The notes below the pieces were generated by a model. It did no database searches. It saw only the letters and a list, made by a program, of their open reading frames with translations, and had not been told where the DNA came from. Positions 42,450 through 53,536 of a stretch of 64,000 bases of DNA are shown here, one piece after another. A program made the position numbers and the translations under genes. This DNA is from Cavia porcellus (lineage: Eukaryota > Chordata > Mammalia > Rodentia > Caviidae). Positions within the stretch are counted from its first letter, which is position 1; each line of letters starts with the position of its first letter. The stretch lies in NCBI RefSeq assembly GCF_034190915.1, contig NW_026947490.1, positions 68,375,494-68,439,493 of the forward strand, read 5' to 3'.

Positions 42450-44236
42450 CAAACCTCTTCTGTTCATGTCCTGCTAACCATTTCTTCTGCCTTGGTTGCT
42501 GACTGCTGTTCTGGGTGCCCCTTCTGAAAACGAGAAAGCTCAGGAAACGCATTCGGATGAAGTTTGTCTCTGCTGTGCACAGCACACAAAACATGACCTT
42601 GTGCTTCTGAGGAGGAGGAGCACGAGGTATCTGAGGCTTTGCCAGCCCTGGCCCGATGGGAACTCTGTACCGCGCCCTTGCAGGGGCCATGCAAAGGCTG
42701 AGCCATGCTTATGCACAGGTCCCGGGTGGGGATTAACACTGGCTTGACATGGGCATTTCAGCTATTACTTGGCCACCCTGCATGGCTCTAGTGGGGAAAC
42801 GGACCCATGCTGGGGGGAGGCTGGGGTGGCCCCAAGCCAACCGGCCAAAACCAGACCCCAGACCAGTGGGAAAGCCATAGAATGACTGGGCAAAGAGTGA
42901 AGAAAAGGAATTTCTTTCATGGGTGTAAAGAAAATAGCCAAGCCCACATCTCCAACATTTTCTGTTCAGTAAACTTCAACCTCCTGGCTTCAATGAGGTC
43001 CACATAGCTACTCTCCTTCTGAACATGGATCCAGATGCTTGTTTGGTCATGAGATTTTTTTTAAAGAGTGAATGTTTAGTAGATTCCTTTCTTCTCTTTC
43101 TAACAGAGCTGGGAAAGGAGCTTAAAACCAGAATGCTATCAAATCTTTTATGAAACATTTGGGGTTAATTAGCCTTGCTGGAAGGCCCAGGATTTTGATT
43201 TTTTTCCTCACCCCCTTTTTAAAAAACCATTTTAATAGTACATAGTTCAAGTCTCATAAATGCTTAAATATGTAGTCGTAAAGCTAGAGGTGTCCCCTGG
43301 GCACCACCGTCTGCAAGTCAGCCCGGCAGGGCTTGCAAGGCTCAGATGTGGACTGGTTTCCGCCTCCTGAACGGTGTGTTCTGAAGGCTGGGCTGGGACA
43401 CTTTCCACATTCTGTCCAACAGATCGTTTAGCGAAGCCTGTGCAATTGTGTAGCCATGGGCACCCCGGGAAATCTTGCCACCTCTCCACTTCCACAGCAA
43501 GTGGCACTGCGTATCTGGCTGTAGTGGCTGTCTCCTCACCAGTTAACTCAGAAGCTGATCCTTCGTTTCCTTGCTCATTACTGTAGACTTCGAGAAAGAA
43601 GCCAAATCAGGCCAGGGTGAGAGGCCCCCTGGTTTTACCTTCACCTGGCTGAAAATAGAGCCATAAATCAGAATCCAAGTATTGTTTACACCTCCCTAGA
43701 ACTCGCCTTTACCTCTCTCAGAGTAACTGAGGCACCATCAGGCGATTAGGGGTATAGAAAGGAGGATCGCCCGGTAGAGCAACTGCAGGCCCTAAAACTG
43801 AGTTATGCGGGAGAAAGAAAGGGAACCTGTTTGCTTAGAACCTTGCCTTGCCCCAGCTTTCCTGGGAAGACCAGTGATGCTAGAGACCCATGCAAACGCT
43901 TCTGGGACCCAGGAGCAAGAAGAATGAGGTCAGCTGGACTCGTGTAGGCAGACCTACCCCGAGCACAAGGAGCCTCTCTGACGGGCTGAAGGCTGAGCTG
44001 GAACCAGGAAGTTAGAAGTGGTGTTTACCAGAATTCCTATTTCTACTGACACCATCTTGTCAGCAAATCAGTGGATCCCAGAGGCCCTGGGAGGACCAGG
44101 GAGTGTATTCTTACCCTAAAAAGAATTGTAGCTATTCGTGCGTAATTGTCACATATTGACAGTAGTCACCTAATTCACTTTCCCCAAGTTAGTGATATTA
44201 TATTCCTGTCTTTCACACCCTCTAACCTCTAACTTG
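42450..44236. other. Unique sequence, no gene
   Basis: Nearly 1.8 kb with no SINE. The A/T-rich 'aaaaaaccattttaatagtacatagttcaag' at 43220-43252 resembles a LINE 3' scrap, but it is too short to name. No exon seen. Confidence 0.4.
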
Positions 44237-44237
44237 T

Positions 44238-44337
44238 CTTTTCTTCCTTCCTTCCTTTCTTTCTTTCTTTCTTTCCTTTCTTTCTTTCCTTCTTTCTATT
44301 CTCTTTCTTTCTTTCCTTCCTTCCTTCTTTTTTTTCT
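44238..44337. repeat. (TTTC)n/(TTCC)n microsatellite
   Basis: Mixed TTTC and TTCC units over about 100 bases, ending in a T-run that abuts the antisense SINE on its right. Confidence 0.97.
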
Positions 44338-44527
44338 TGGTACAAGGAATTGCACCCCGGGTCTTATGCATGCTAGGCAAGTAATCTATTGCTGAGTTAC
44401 ATTCCCAGTCTTAAAGTTTTTTTTTTTTAAATTTTGAGACAGAGTCTTGCTAAATTGCTCAAACTGACTTGTGATCTTCCTGCGTCACCTTCCCAAGTAG
44501 CTGGAATTTCAGGTGTGTGCCATGGCC
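44338..44527 (-). mobile_element. B1-dID dimeric SINE, full length
   Basis: Antisense ID-like half: 'ggtacaaggaattgcaccccgggtcttatgcatgctaggcaagtaatctattgctgagttacattcccag' (44339-44409). T-run linker 44416-44428. Antisense B1: 'ttttgagacagagtcttgctaaattgctcaaactgacttgtgatcttcctgcgtcaccttcccaagtagctggaatttcaggtgtgtgccatgg' (44432-44525). Confidence 0.95.
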
Positions 44528-44617
44528 CCTTGTTCTGAATTCTGTTCTTTTCCTAGCCTTGTCCTTACAAATTAATAGAGTAACTAATGAGAATGGACCA
44601 CTTAAAATGTTCAGATA

Positions 44618-44689
44618 GGCTGGGGGCTTAGCTCAGTGGCATAAGTGCCTGCTTGGCAAACGCAAGGTTGTGAGTTTGATCCCTGGCAC

Positions 44690-44725
<36 letters not shown>
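44618..44725 (+). mobile_element. ID SINE with long A tail and target duplication
   Basis: ggctgggggcttagctcag, 'tggcataagtgcctgcttggcaaacgcaaggttgtgag', 'tttgatccctggcacc', then an uninterrupted run of about 34 A. The A box (tagctcagtgg) and B box (gagtttgatcc) are present. Flanked by tcagata at 44611-44617 and 44726-44732. The long pure tail marks this as probably the most recent insertion in the window. Confidence 0.97.
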
Positions 44726-44728
<3 letters not shown>

Positions 44729-44734
44729 GATAAA

Positions 44735-45475
44735 AAGAACTAACAAAATAGAGTATGTGTCAAATGAGTGATAGGTCTGGTCAGCCATCAGCCAGTCCAT
44801 GAGGCGGTCAGTATCTAGTTACCCATGCATCTACCGAGCTGTCTGTCCTTGGCTGGAGTCTGTCCTGAAGGTGCAGCAGTCAACAGTGTAAGTCTCAGGG
44901 AAGCCCAGACACAGAGAGGAAGAAGGCAGACCTTGGAAAAATGGCTACAAACAAGGGAAAAGCTCCTGTTGGGGAGCATGAAAGACAGCAGGAGCACACA
45001 TGCAGCTGGGACCTCAGGGGAGCAATGATTACGGACTGTGCAAGCCATTGCTGATGCCTCCGTCAAAGCGCATCTGAAAGGCTAGGTAGGAGGAGGAGCT
45101 GCTTTGGCCTCGGTGTGCCAGCTATGGAAACTTCAGGAAGAAAAACAGAGACTGGAGAGTGCCAGGATTCAGGAAACAGTAAGTAGAGGACTGGATGGAA
45201 GTGGAGACCAATCATGTTAGTAGAGATTGTGTACATTGTCCCAGGCAGGTAACCCACCCTACCATCCTTGGCTCTACCTAGTCAGAAGAGGAAACTGAGT
45301 CCTCCTGGTGGCCTGAGGGCTCATGCTGCCTTCCTCCGGCAGGGTGGGTGGACTTGGGACTGACTGACATGTGGTTTTGTGAGGTGCCTGGGGGTTTCTG
45401 TAAAAATCCAGTTTTAGGCTTCACTAAAGATACGCATGGTTATTTTAAATGACAGCAGATATTATGTTTACTGTT
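44735..45475. other. Unique sequence, no gene
   Basis: No recognisable repeat or exon between the ID copy and the next LTR. Confidence 0.4.
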
Positions 45476-45479
45476 TGCA

Positions 45480-45888
45480 CTCATACAAATGCCATTTGTT
45501 ATGGTGCAGATCTAGTGTTATGGTGGGGCTAGCAGGTTAGTCCACTGGAGGGATCGGAATTTGTGGCATTGCCAGGAGATGAAGCCCTCTTGGGAGGAGA
45601 GGTCTAATTATAGAAGTGGGCCACGAAGGCACGATCCTGGGGACTCCGTTTTGCCCCCGTCCCTTCCTTCTGGCTCTTTCCCTCTTGCTCTGCTTCCCGA
45701 TCATTAGATGAGCAGTTTCCTCTCCTGTGCCTTTCTGCCAGGATGCCTCTGCCTGGCCAAGGCTTCCGGCAATGGAACCAGTTCACCATGGCCTAAAACC
45801 TCTGGAACCATGAGCCCAAATATATCTCTCTGCCTTTTCCTCAGGCATTTGATCTCAGTGGCGGGAAGCTGACTGTCACTTCATGTCG
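45480..45888 (+). mobile_element. MaLR-type LTR
   Basis: 'gtgggccacgaaggcacgatcctggggac', 'ttctggctctttccctcttgctctgcttcccgatc', 'cctgtgcctttctgccaggatgcctctgcctggcc', 'aaacctctggaaccatgagcccaaatatatctctctgccttttcctcaggcatttgatc' and 'agctgactgtcac' follow the 3' two-thirds of the MaLR LTR also seen at 9.7 kb. The AATAAA word is changed to AATATA. Confidence 0.75.
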
Positions 45889-45889
45889 C

Positions 45890-46503
45890 ACTGGAGGCTC
45901 CTAGTGTTTGACTTGTGCTGCTGATCTACCCTAGCTTGATGTTGAATTTGGACCAGTGTTTTTTCTTCTATCAGTTGGGTCCATTTGAATTTTTGCAAGT
46001 GCTTTTTTGGTGAACTATTCTGTGTCCTGAAGGATCAGCACGGGAAACACTTCATTAACCTTTTCAGATACCCAGGCCTGTGTCCATTCATTAGACAATG
46101 ATTTGTGAGAATGGGCCAGAATTTTGTGAGTGTCCACCTAAACATGCTTCCCATTGAAAGGCCCTGTACTAAACACATGTTGTACAGTGATGCTGTTAAA
46201 ACATCATTTTCAAATCTATTTTATATTTGGAAATCCAGTATATGATTCTATATAAAAAGGGTTTTGCTGCTAAAAATTTGACCGTAAGTAGGCCACTGGA
46301 AACCACTATAGGCATCTATTTTTTCGCAGACAAATAAATTGTTTGATGTGAGCGAAAAGGACAGAAGGTAAAGATGGGAGGAGGCAGCTGGGGAGAACAG
46401 GGCGGTCCCCAGAAGGAGAAAAGTGTCTGATGGGAGCAGGCAGCAAAGAAGAGGCAGAGGTACGAACTGTACCAGTCAAACCACGCGCAGACAGGACTTG
46501 TTT
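45890..46503. other. Unique AT-rich sequence
   Basis: No recognisable repeat. 46196-46345 is A/T-rich. No exon. Confidence 0.4.
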
Positions 46504-46668
46504 TTCAGTACCAGAATTGAACCCAGGGCCTTCACCCTGGGCTGTACATGACCCTTGCCTTTTGTTTATTTGCTTTTGAGACAGAGCCTCACTAAGTTAC
46601 TAATTTGCCCAGGTTCTTGCTTTAGCCTCCTAGGATAGGATTATAAACACGCACCACCATGCCTGGTT
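46504..46668 (-). mobile_element. B1-dID dimeric SINE
   Basis: Antisense ID-like half, middle deleted: 'ttcagtaccagaattgaacccagggccttcaccctgggctgtac' (46505-46548). T-rich linker. Antisense B1: 'gcttttgagacagagcctcactaagttactaatttgcccagg' to 'taaacacgcaccaccatgcctgg' (46573-46667). Confidence 0.93.
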
Positions 46669-46669
46669 G

Positions 46670-47385
46670 AATAAAAGGATTTAAAAGTGCGAATGGGAAC
46701 AATTTATTTGATCATTCAAAGGTCATTACAGCACTCACAATAGATGCTAAGCTTCCTCCAAGTATGGCTATTTGCGAGAGCTCAGAACTGCAATGAGTTC
46801 ATTTTTAGCACTAATTACATCTTTTATTGAATGGGTACAATTCAAAACATGCCATCAAATGGTCTTTGATTACTATGTAGCCACTTTTAAAGACCTTTGC
46901 TTTCAAAAATCAATGAACTCAGTACAGCCAGGTCTGTTGTTGATGCCCAGATAAAGGAATTTGTTGATCCCAGGCATGGAGGAATTTGCGGGAAGAACTA
47001 TTGTCACGTTTTAGTGATAAAATGGGACAGGGTTAATGAGAGATTGTCTGCTTGCTTTCTAAAACTCAGCATTTTAAGCACAGCTTTGCTTGCTCACATA
47101 GCCATTTAGTTCACACAGTAATTAGTGCATGACTTCAAATTGAGCTTCCTGTGTGTCCTTGTCTCTGTGGGGAAAGACACCAGTGGTCCCAGGAGCACGC
47201 GTGTCTAGGGCCAGACTGAATCAAAAGAACTCTGCGAATATTATGCTCTTGCAACCCCTTACAGTCAAGTAAGAATATTGCCAAGATTTTTCAAAACCTT
47301 CAAACTTAAGTGTTGTGGCCTCCTTGACTGACAAAGGAATTTCATGCCAACCTCAGGTGCTAGGGGTTATAGATTCTTATTTCAT
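46670..47385. other. Repeat-free block, candidate conserved element
   Basis: 46690-47140 has no recognisable repeat and is rich in TCF/LEF-type (ctttgat, atcaaag-like) and nuclear-receptor half-site-type (aaaggtca) words. Open plus frames here are short. See the findings. Confidence 0.35.
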
Positions 47386-47388
47386 AGT

Positions 47389-47680
47389 TTGGATCTGGAA
47401 TGTTCCTGAAAGGCCCATGTGTTAAAGGCTGGGTGCTACTGAGGAGGTAGTGGGACCTTTAAGAGGCAGAGCCAGGAGGGATGTTTTAGACTCAGGAGGG
47501 GGATTGTGGGAGTCCGGCCCCTTTCTCCTCCTCCTCTGCTCCACCACACCTGGCTCCCACAAGGGGCTGCCTTGCCACAGGCCCAAAGCCACAGGGCCAA
47601 GCTGCGAGATGAAGTAAACCTCTGTTTTTTTAAGCCAAGCATTTCAGGGATTTAAGTGACATCCATGTCACATGGTCTGC
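47389..47680 (+). mobile_element. MaLR-type LTR
   Basis: 'gatctggaatgttcctgaaaggcccatgtgttaaaggctgggtg', 'gaggaggtagtgggacctttaagaggcagag', 'ctgccttgccacaggcccaaagccacagggccaagctg', 'gatgaagtaaacctctg', 'taagccaagcatttcag' give the whole LTR in order, from its 5' end to the polyadenylation region. The same family as 9.7 and 45.5 kb. Confidence 0.88.
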
Positions 47681-47684
47681 CGCC

Positions 47685-48466
47685 GATACACAAGCTGTGG
47701 TTTTCTGACTCCAAACTGCATCCTACACCGCTAAGATTTCTCAGCATCTTGTTGCAGAAGTGGTGGGTATGAGACTCAGACATTCACATATGTGTACTTT
47801 CCTCTTCGGAATGCATGAAATAAAGTGTGTGTTGTTTTCCAGGTCACCCAGAGTCCACAGCTCCTGCAGCAGGGCACAGCATCTCGGAGTAGTGTCACTC
47901 ACCTCTCAGGGCCCAGCTCCTTTCCTTGGAAAGTCCTATGGTTCAGCAGGTCTGATCTGAGTCCGAGGCAGGAGCCCTCCTCCACCCACACAGCCCCAGG
48001 GAGATGAGATCATATGCACAGCTGACGCCCTGCCTCCGAGAGTGACCATAGGGGCAGCTGAGCTCCAGGCAGGCAGAGGCTTAGAGGAACCGGATGCTGC
48101 CCTGCTGGCTCTGACTGAAATTTACTGGTGTTTCTGGCCAGTGGAACTCTTGGTATCACTTGATTAGTGACTCAAATGTGGGTTCTAATCTGGGAAGGTC
48201 TGAATCTTCCCGGATTTCTTCCCAGATTTCATTCTTATCTTCTGTTGCTCCCCTCTGAATGTGATGCATGTCACACTGTCTGGTGGACTAGGAGAGAGGA
48301 GAGCAGGACAGGCCCGATCTTGTCACTGACGGCTATGTGGTGGGCTCAGTGAGGCCAGCACAGGGCAGGGTGGCCGTGCCACCGACAGAGGCCAGAGCGA
48401 GGGGAGAGACTCGGCGTTGTGCCCAGGTGCTGCCTCCTGACCTCGGCCTCTGTTCGCTCTGGCCAC
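47685..48466. other. Unique sequence, no gene
   Basis: Nothing recognisable; GC-rich after 48300. Confidence 0.4.
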
Positions 48467-48484
48467 GCCATCTTCTCTCTCCTT

Positions 48485-48539
48485 TTTTTTTTTTTTGTCT
48501 TTTTCCTTTTTATCGGTACTGGGGATCGAGCTCAATAAG
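48485..48539 (-). mobile_element. 5'-truncated ID SINE with 16-bp target duplication
   Basis: A T-rich tail (48485-48511) and then only the last ~25 bases of the antisense element (cggtactggggatcgagct... ) remain. The insertion is bounded by catcttctctctcctt at 48469-48484 and an identical copy at 48540-48555. The A-box half was never copied. Confidence 0.95.
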
Positions 48540-48555
48540 CATCTTCTCTCTCCTT

Positions 48556-48780
48556 GTAACAGGCTGTTCTGGTTTCTCCCCAAGGACCTTTGCACTCGGC
48601 TTCCCTCTGCCTCCTGGTTTTTTCTAGTTTTTCTGGGAGACTGCTTGACTTGTTCTTTTCCATTCTCTGGGTTTAAAAGCTCAGATGTCCTCACGTCAAG
48701 AAAGTCCTTCCGGATACCTTGTTGATTTGTTTACTTATCCTCTCTCTTGCCCAACAGAGCATAATCTTCCCTTCTACTTG
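48556..48780 (+). mobile_element. L2-like LINE 3' fragment (probable)
   Basis: 'ctccccaaggacctttgcactcggcttccctctgcctcctgg', 'ctcagatgtcctcacgtcaagaaagtccttccggatacc' match the L2 3' words 'ggcctttgcacttgctgttccctctgcctgg' and 'ctcaaatgtcaccttctcagtgaggccttccctgacc'. The ID copy landed just left of it. Confidence 0.75.
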
Positions 48781-48786
48781 TGTGTA

Positions 48787-48864
48787 TTGTTGTTGTTGAT
48801 TTTTTGGTACAGGCCCTCGAGCTTGTCCAGCAGGTGACATGTCTTTGAGCTACAGCCCTGACAA
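48787..48864 (-). mobile_element. ID/dID SINE half with TTG tail
   Basis: TTG units at 48787-48799 and a T-run, then antisense 'ttggtacaggccctcgagcttgtccagcaggtgacatgtctttgagctacagccctg'. The B box is worn. Confidence 0.8.
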
Positions 48865-48865
48865 G

Positions 48866-49896
48866 CTACCTGTCTGTTTGGGAGTCATGGACAAGAACAT
48901 CATGGTGCTAAAAAAATTCTGCTAGGCAAAGGGGGTGGCAGGACAGTGAAGCCTCTCTGTGGGTTTATCCACGCGGAGCAACGAGAAGCCAAAGAGCCTG
49001 GCCACGGAAGTGAGCAGGCTCGGAAGGAGGCAGAGGCACAGGAGGTGGTGGAGACGGGCCTGCAGAGCTGAGCACTCCCACACCGGCCGGTGAGCAAAGC
49101 CACGGAGACACGGGGCAGAGTGGAGAACGGAGCTGGCTGCAGCTGTGACAGCGGGAAGGTCACTGTGGAGCTCCGGGGAAATGGAGGTGGCAGGGCAGAG
49201 CCCAAGTCTGCAGTTTTAGGGGTGAATGGTGACAGTATGGGACCAAGTGTCACCTACTAGGAAAGAAGGAGCCCAGTGGTGTGTGATGTTGAGTGTAGCA
49301 GGCTTGAGTGAAGAACTTTTGGGGTTCATGGAGGGTCCTGAGTTTGAATGCATAAAGGAAGATCACAGAGGGAGGGATGACGGAGGAAAGCTGACAGAGA
49401 GACAGAGCCGGGCGAGGACAGGGAGGGGCTCATGCGTCCCCCTGGTCCAATGGATCTGGCGTCACTGCCCTCAGTTTACTGAGAAGGGCTGGGTATGAAT
49501 ATCTGTTCTCTTTGTTTTCCTGAGTCCCAGAGATTTGTTTCCTCAAGGCATTCTTGAAGATGCACCTTTTAAGTTAGGAAGAGGCTTGTTTTAAAGCCAG
49601 ATAAGTCTGATTCAATTTAATATCTCTGAGATGAGTCAAGAACAATTTTTTTCACACTGTGTAATTTTTCCCCTTATGCTTTTTGCTGTCTAATTTTTCA
49701 AGTAATATAGGTTTATTGTTTAAACAAGAAAACGAAAACAGAAAGGGAAAGGAAGTTAAGATACACCTGTAATTCTATGACCCAGAAGTAACGGTTCTGC
49801 TGCAGTGTGGTGACAGAGAGCATGACTTCCAGAAGCGCATGTCAGGGTCCAGACCTGGTTCTCTCCCCGCTTTGCAAGGCAGCTGCAGTTTGCACA
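48866..49896. other. Unique sequence, no gene
   Basis: 48900-49230 is GC-rich but CpG-poor for an island. Open minus frame 48900-49253 (117 codons) shows no domain. 49555-49760 is AT-rich. Confidence 0.4.
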
Positions 49897-49897
49897 G

Positions 49898-49962
49898 TGC
49901 TGCTGGGGCTGGGGCCCTGGGCCTTTGCATGCTGGGCAAGAGCTCTCCATCGACTGTGCTCT
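49898..49962 (-). mobile_element. ID/dID SINE half (worn)
   Basis: 'gtgctgctggggctggggccctgggcctttgcatgctgggcaagagctctccatcgactg' follows the antisense ID from the B-box end to the A-box end, but the B box itself is lost. Confidence 0.6.
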
Positions 49963-49964
49963 GA

Positions 49965-51050
49965 CTCTGTAAACTTGAAAGCTTAGTTGCCCTCACCGGT
50001 AAGATGGTGAGGGCACAGTTTGCAGTTCTCCTCTTGGCCCTTGCTGCCTCTTTTCATGTGGGGGCTGTGTTTCCGCAGAAATCAAGGAAAAGGGAGCCCC
50101 TCTTTTGCGTGCTCAGCACTTCCTGTCGTGCTCAGTAGCTCTGGCTGTAGGGGTAATGGGTGAGTGAGCCCAGTGAGAAGCATGGTCCAGCACCATCAGC
50201 CCTGGACTGTACCTTCCCAGCCCACAGGGACATTTCCTGGTCCCTGCGGCTGGATGCCTGGCTTTATGCGCTGTAGTCCCCAGCAGAGTTCTGCCGACAC
50301 AGCACCCGGAATTCACCCAAGGCCAGCAGAGCACCACGCTCACCCCTGGGCTTTGCACCAATCTGCCTCTCAGTATTCTTTAATCGTTGAGGCTTTTGAT
50401 GGCAGGTAAGGCAGAAATCACAGACACGTCATCTTTAAAGGCAATTTGGATTTTCTTCTAACAAAAGCCATTGGCTTCAGCTTCTTTAGCCATAGACACA
50501 AATTTCCTTTATTCAGGCAGGTCCTATTTCTCAAATGTCACACAATCTTAGCAAAGCATGCGTCATATTCAGCTGTGTAAGGTGGCGTGGTCATCCAGCT
50601 GGTTTTAATGATGCTGCTCCTAGGTGCCCCCCTGATGGGTGATCCATCCCATCCTACCCAGCTCCCTACAGCCTGAGTGCACGGGCTTGCGGAGGCTGAC
50701 TGCGCAGTGGGGGGCTGCCCTGCTCTGCAGATGAGCTGAGATGGTGCCCCTCCTGCCCGCATCTTGTCCATTCCTCTCCAAACCTGGACTGGTGTTGGTT
50801 TCTTCTCCCTCTGAAATCCACCCGTGTATACTGTCCAGGCTTTTCACTTGGCCTGTCAGCTACTGCTGTATGTTACAAGTTATTTTTTTTTTAACTTAGC
50901 TGACTAATTTTCCCAGCTAAATTGAAAGCTGTAGCAAACAACACAACTGATTCTTTCGTGTTTCTCTCTCAGAATTAAGACACAGCCTGGCCCATAATTC
51001 AATAAGTATTGGTTGATTGACTGTAAAATGGCAATGTTAGTCACAGCTGC
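49965..51050. other. Unique sequence, MIR end-like words 50985-51022
   Basis: 'gcctggcccataattcaataagtattggttgattg' at 50986-51020 is the MIR or L2 3' end word ('gcctggcacatagtaggtgctcaataaatatttgttg'). No gene. Confidence 0.5.
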
Positions 51051-51054
51051 CTTT

Positions 51055-51240
51055 TGTGGACTGCTTATTGTCTATCAGAACAGTGCTAAGAGCTTATGCA
51101 GCATCTCATTCCTTACTATAAAATCCTGAAGTGTTATTAGCCTTGTTTTACAGTGGACAGAACGGAAGTTAAGGAACAAGAACGAGCGCGTGATAGAACT
51201 GCAATTCAGCCCTTGGCTCTGGTGTTTGTGGCCATCCTAC
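51055..51240 (+). mobile_element. MIR SINE
   Basis: 'cagaacagtgctaagagcttatgcagcatctcattccttactataaaatcctgaagtgttattagccttgttttacagtggac', 'aagttaaggaacaag', 'gatagaactgcaattcagcccttggctctgg' follow the MIR order throughout. Confidence 0.8.
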
Positions 51241-51244
51241 CATC

Positions 51245-52890
51245 CCTGACCCAGGCAAGAAACCCTTGGTGATTGATCAACGCAAGAAAGCAGCAAGGCA
51301 GGGACACTTGGGGTGGTGACGAACATGGACATGCAGGCATGGGTCGGCCAGAAAGTTGATGGCAGCAGGAGACAACAAGGATCCTACAGCACCTCTCACA
51401 CCGACCCTCCTGCACGGACCGTTACCGGAGACCTCGGACACTGGCTCGAAGTCAGACGCACTGACTCTAAATCCCAGTTTACCCCGTAGCTGCCCAGGGA
51501 ATGGGTCACCGAGGTATCTCTCTCCTTTCCCGGCCTGGTGGTCTCTACCTACAAAATGCGTGTATGTTGAGCAATCAGTAAGTGTCACTGTCTGTCACCT
51601 CGCTACCTCTAACCTGGCCAAAGTGGGACACACCAGGCTCACAGGCAGACAGGAGGGCATAAAATGCTGTTTTTATCCTTCAATCCCCACCCAATAGAGA
51701 AGCAGGCAACTGCGGTAGACAGGGCTAGAGGGAGACAGGGGCAGGTCACCCAGGACCTTCCCTCCAGGGTTGCCCAACACAGCAATGCCTGGTGACCCAG
51801 AAACTCATGGGGCTGCAGCAGAGTCTCTCCTCAAGTGGCTGTGGGAGCTGAGGGTGAGCGAAAAAAGGAAGCACCTTGGGAATGGCGATTAACACTGTCT
51901 GTGCTGGCTCCAGGCACCAGGCCCAGCCATCCTGAGCATTTCAAAGGTGACCAGTCTCCACTCTCTTAATCCTACATAGGGCCGTCAACCAGAGTGGCAC
52001 AGCATTGGATCCCTTTGGAGAATTAATGTGTACCAAGCACTCGATCAGAACTAAACACCACTGCCTGCACAGGTCATCTCCCCTTCAGTTGAGCTATAGC
52101 CTTGAGAGAAGGGAAGAGATTACACCGGACAGGCTTGCAACGTGTTTTATTCTCAGGTGAGCGAAACATGACTTGGAAGGTAGAAGGCAGTCACCAGTCA
52201 CCACCACGCCCTCAGATTCTGCCTCTAGCACACAGTGAGCTCTGGCATGGCCACCAAATTCCTACAGCAGTACTCTAGTTACAGTGCAGCTGAAATTTAG
52301 CCCATCAGACTGGGTCCCTATGGGCCCTTCTCCTGTCCAGAAAATGCTCTGGGGCAGTCCACACTCTCATTAGGGCCAATCAAGAGGATGAGGCACAGGT
52401 CATTTGGCCCGGCCCAGCAATCCGTGGAAAAGTCCCAGGGGCTGCCCTAGAACAGGGAATCGTGAATCAAAGCTTGCACTGGAAAGCACAAAGAAAACCC
52501 AGCACAGGAGCTGAGGGGAGTAGGGGGCACCCAGGAGGATCCAGAGAATGAGCTCTGGGCTGCTGGGAACTGCTAACTTGGGACTTCACCTTCTGGGAAT
52601 CCCCTGCCCTCTCAGATACAGAAACCACCTGCCTGGGAACTTCAGATGAGCTTATTCCTGACATAATTATTGATCGGCATCATCCCTCAACTTCCCCCAG
52701 AAGTTAAAGGAAGATCACCATAGCTGTGATAATAATCCTGCGCTGATTTTGGAAATTGAAGTTTGTTTGCTTTGGAATTCAAATATCCTCACTCATTTCT
52801 TAGATGAAAACAATGTTAAAGAATCACCTTTCAATTTGCTTTACTTTGTAGCAAATGAATAAGTTGATAATGTTTACGGCTGATAGCATA
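51245..52890. other. Unique sequence, no gene
   Basis: No recognisable repeat over 1.6 kb except possible short MIR scraps (for example 52075-52140). 52640-52890 is AT-rich and repeat-poor. Confidence 0.4.
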
Positions 52891-52894
52891 TCAT

Positions 52895-53050
52895 TTATCA
52901 GTCTTGGTCTAAGTACTTTTACACCTCGTTCTGTCTTGAAGATGACACATGCAATAAATCATGTTGCTGTTTCCATTTTACAGATGAGAAGATTTGGTCT
53001 CCAAAGGTAAATAATTTGTCTTTGAATCATCACCTAGGAGTTGGGATTCA
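52895..53050 (+). mobile_element. MIR SINE
   Basis: 'ggtctaagtacttttacacctcgttctg', 'gctgtttccattttacagatgagaagatttggtctccaaaggtaaataatttg', 'catcacctaggagttgggattc' match the MIR sequence 'tcattttacagatgaggaaactgaggc...taagtaacttg...gagctgggattcgaac'. Confidence 0.85.
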
Positions 53051-53094
53051 TATTAGTAGTTTTGCTTTATTTATTTATAGTTTTGCTTTTCCTG

Positions 53095-53400
53095 GTTTCA
53101 GTTACCTGCAGTCAACCACGGCCCAAAAATTTAAATAAAAGATTCCATAAATAAGCTATTAATCAGTTTTAGGTCCTACGCTGTTCTGAGCATAATGACA
53201 AAACCTCCCATCATCCTATGTGAACTATCTTTTATCCCCCAATGCCCATGCCTCATATCCTACCTGCCCACTAGCCATTGTCCTTGTGTGGCATCACTTG
53301 TGTTCAAATAACCCTAATTTCCTTAAGCTCCCACAGTAGAATGGAGGTGCTAAAAATGTTGATACATCAGAGAGAAGCTGTAAAATGTTACATTTTGAGA
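53095..53400 (+). mobile_element. Tigger-type DNA transposon remnant
   Basis: 'ggtttcagttacctgcagtcaaccacggcccaaaaatttaaataaaagattccataaataagc', 'ctacgctgttctgagcataatgac', 'cttgtgttcaaataacccta' and 'cagagagaagctgtaaaatgttac' follow the 5' part of a TcMar-Tigger element, including the start of the transposase region. No usable frame remains. Confidence 0.7.
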
Positions 53401-53436
53401 GAGAGAGTGAAAGAGAAAGAGAAAGAGAGAGAGACT
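53395..53436. repeat. (GA)n-rich purine tract
   Basis: GAGAGA units with GTGAAA and GAAA interruptions. Confidence 0.9.
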
Positions 53437-53536
53437 ACATTTACATAACACTTATTAAGATTCTTGCACTTTATTAATTACTTGTGGATCTCTTGCTTTG
53501 TGTAATTTACAAATTAAATTTCATCCTAAGATTTGT

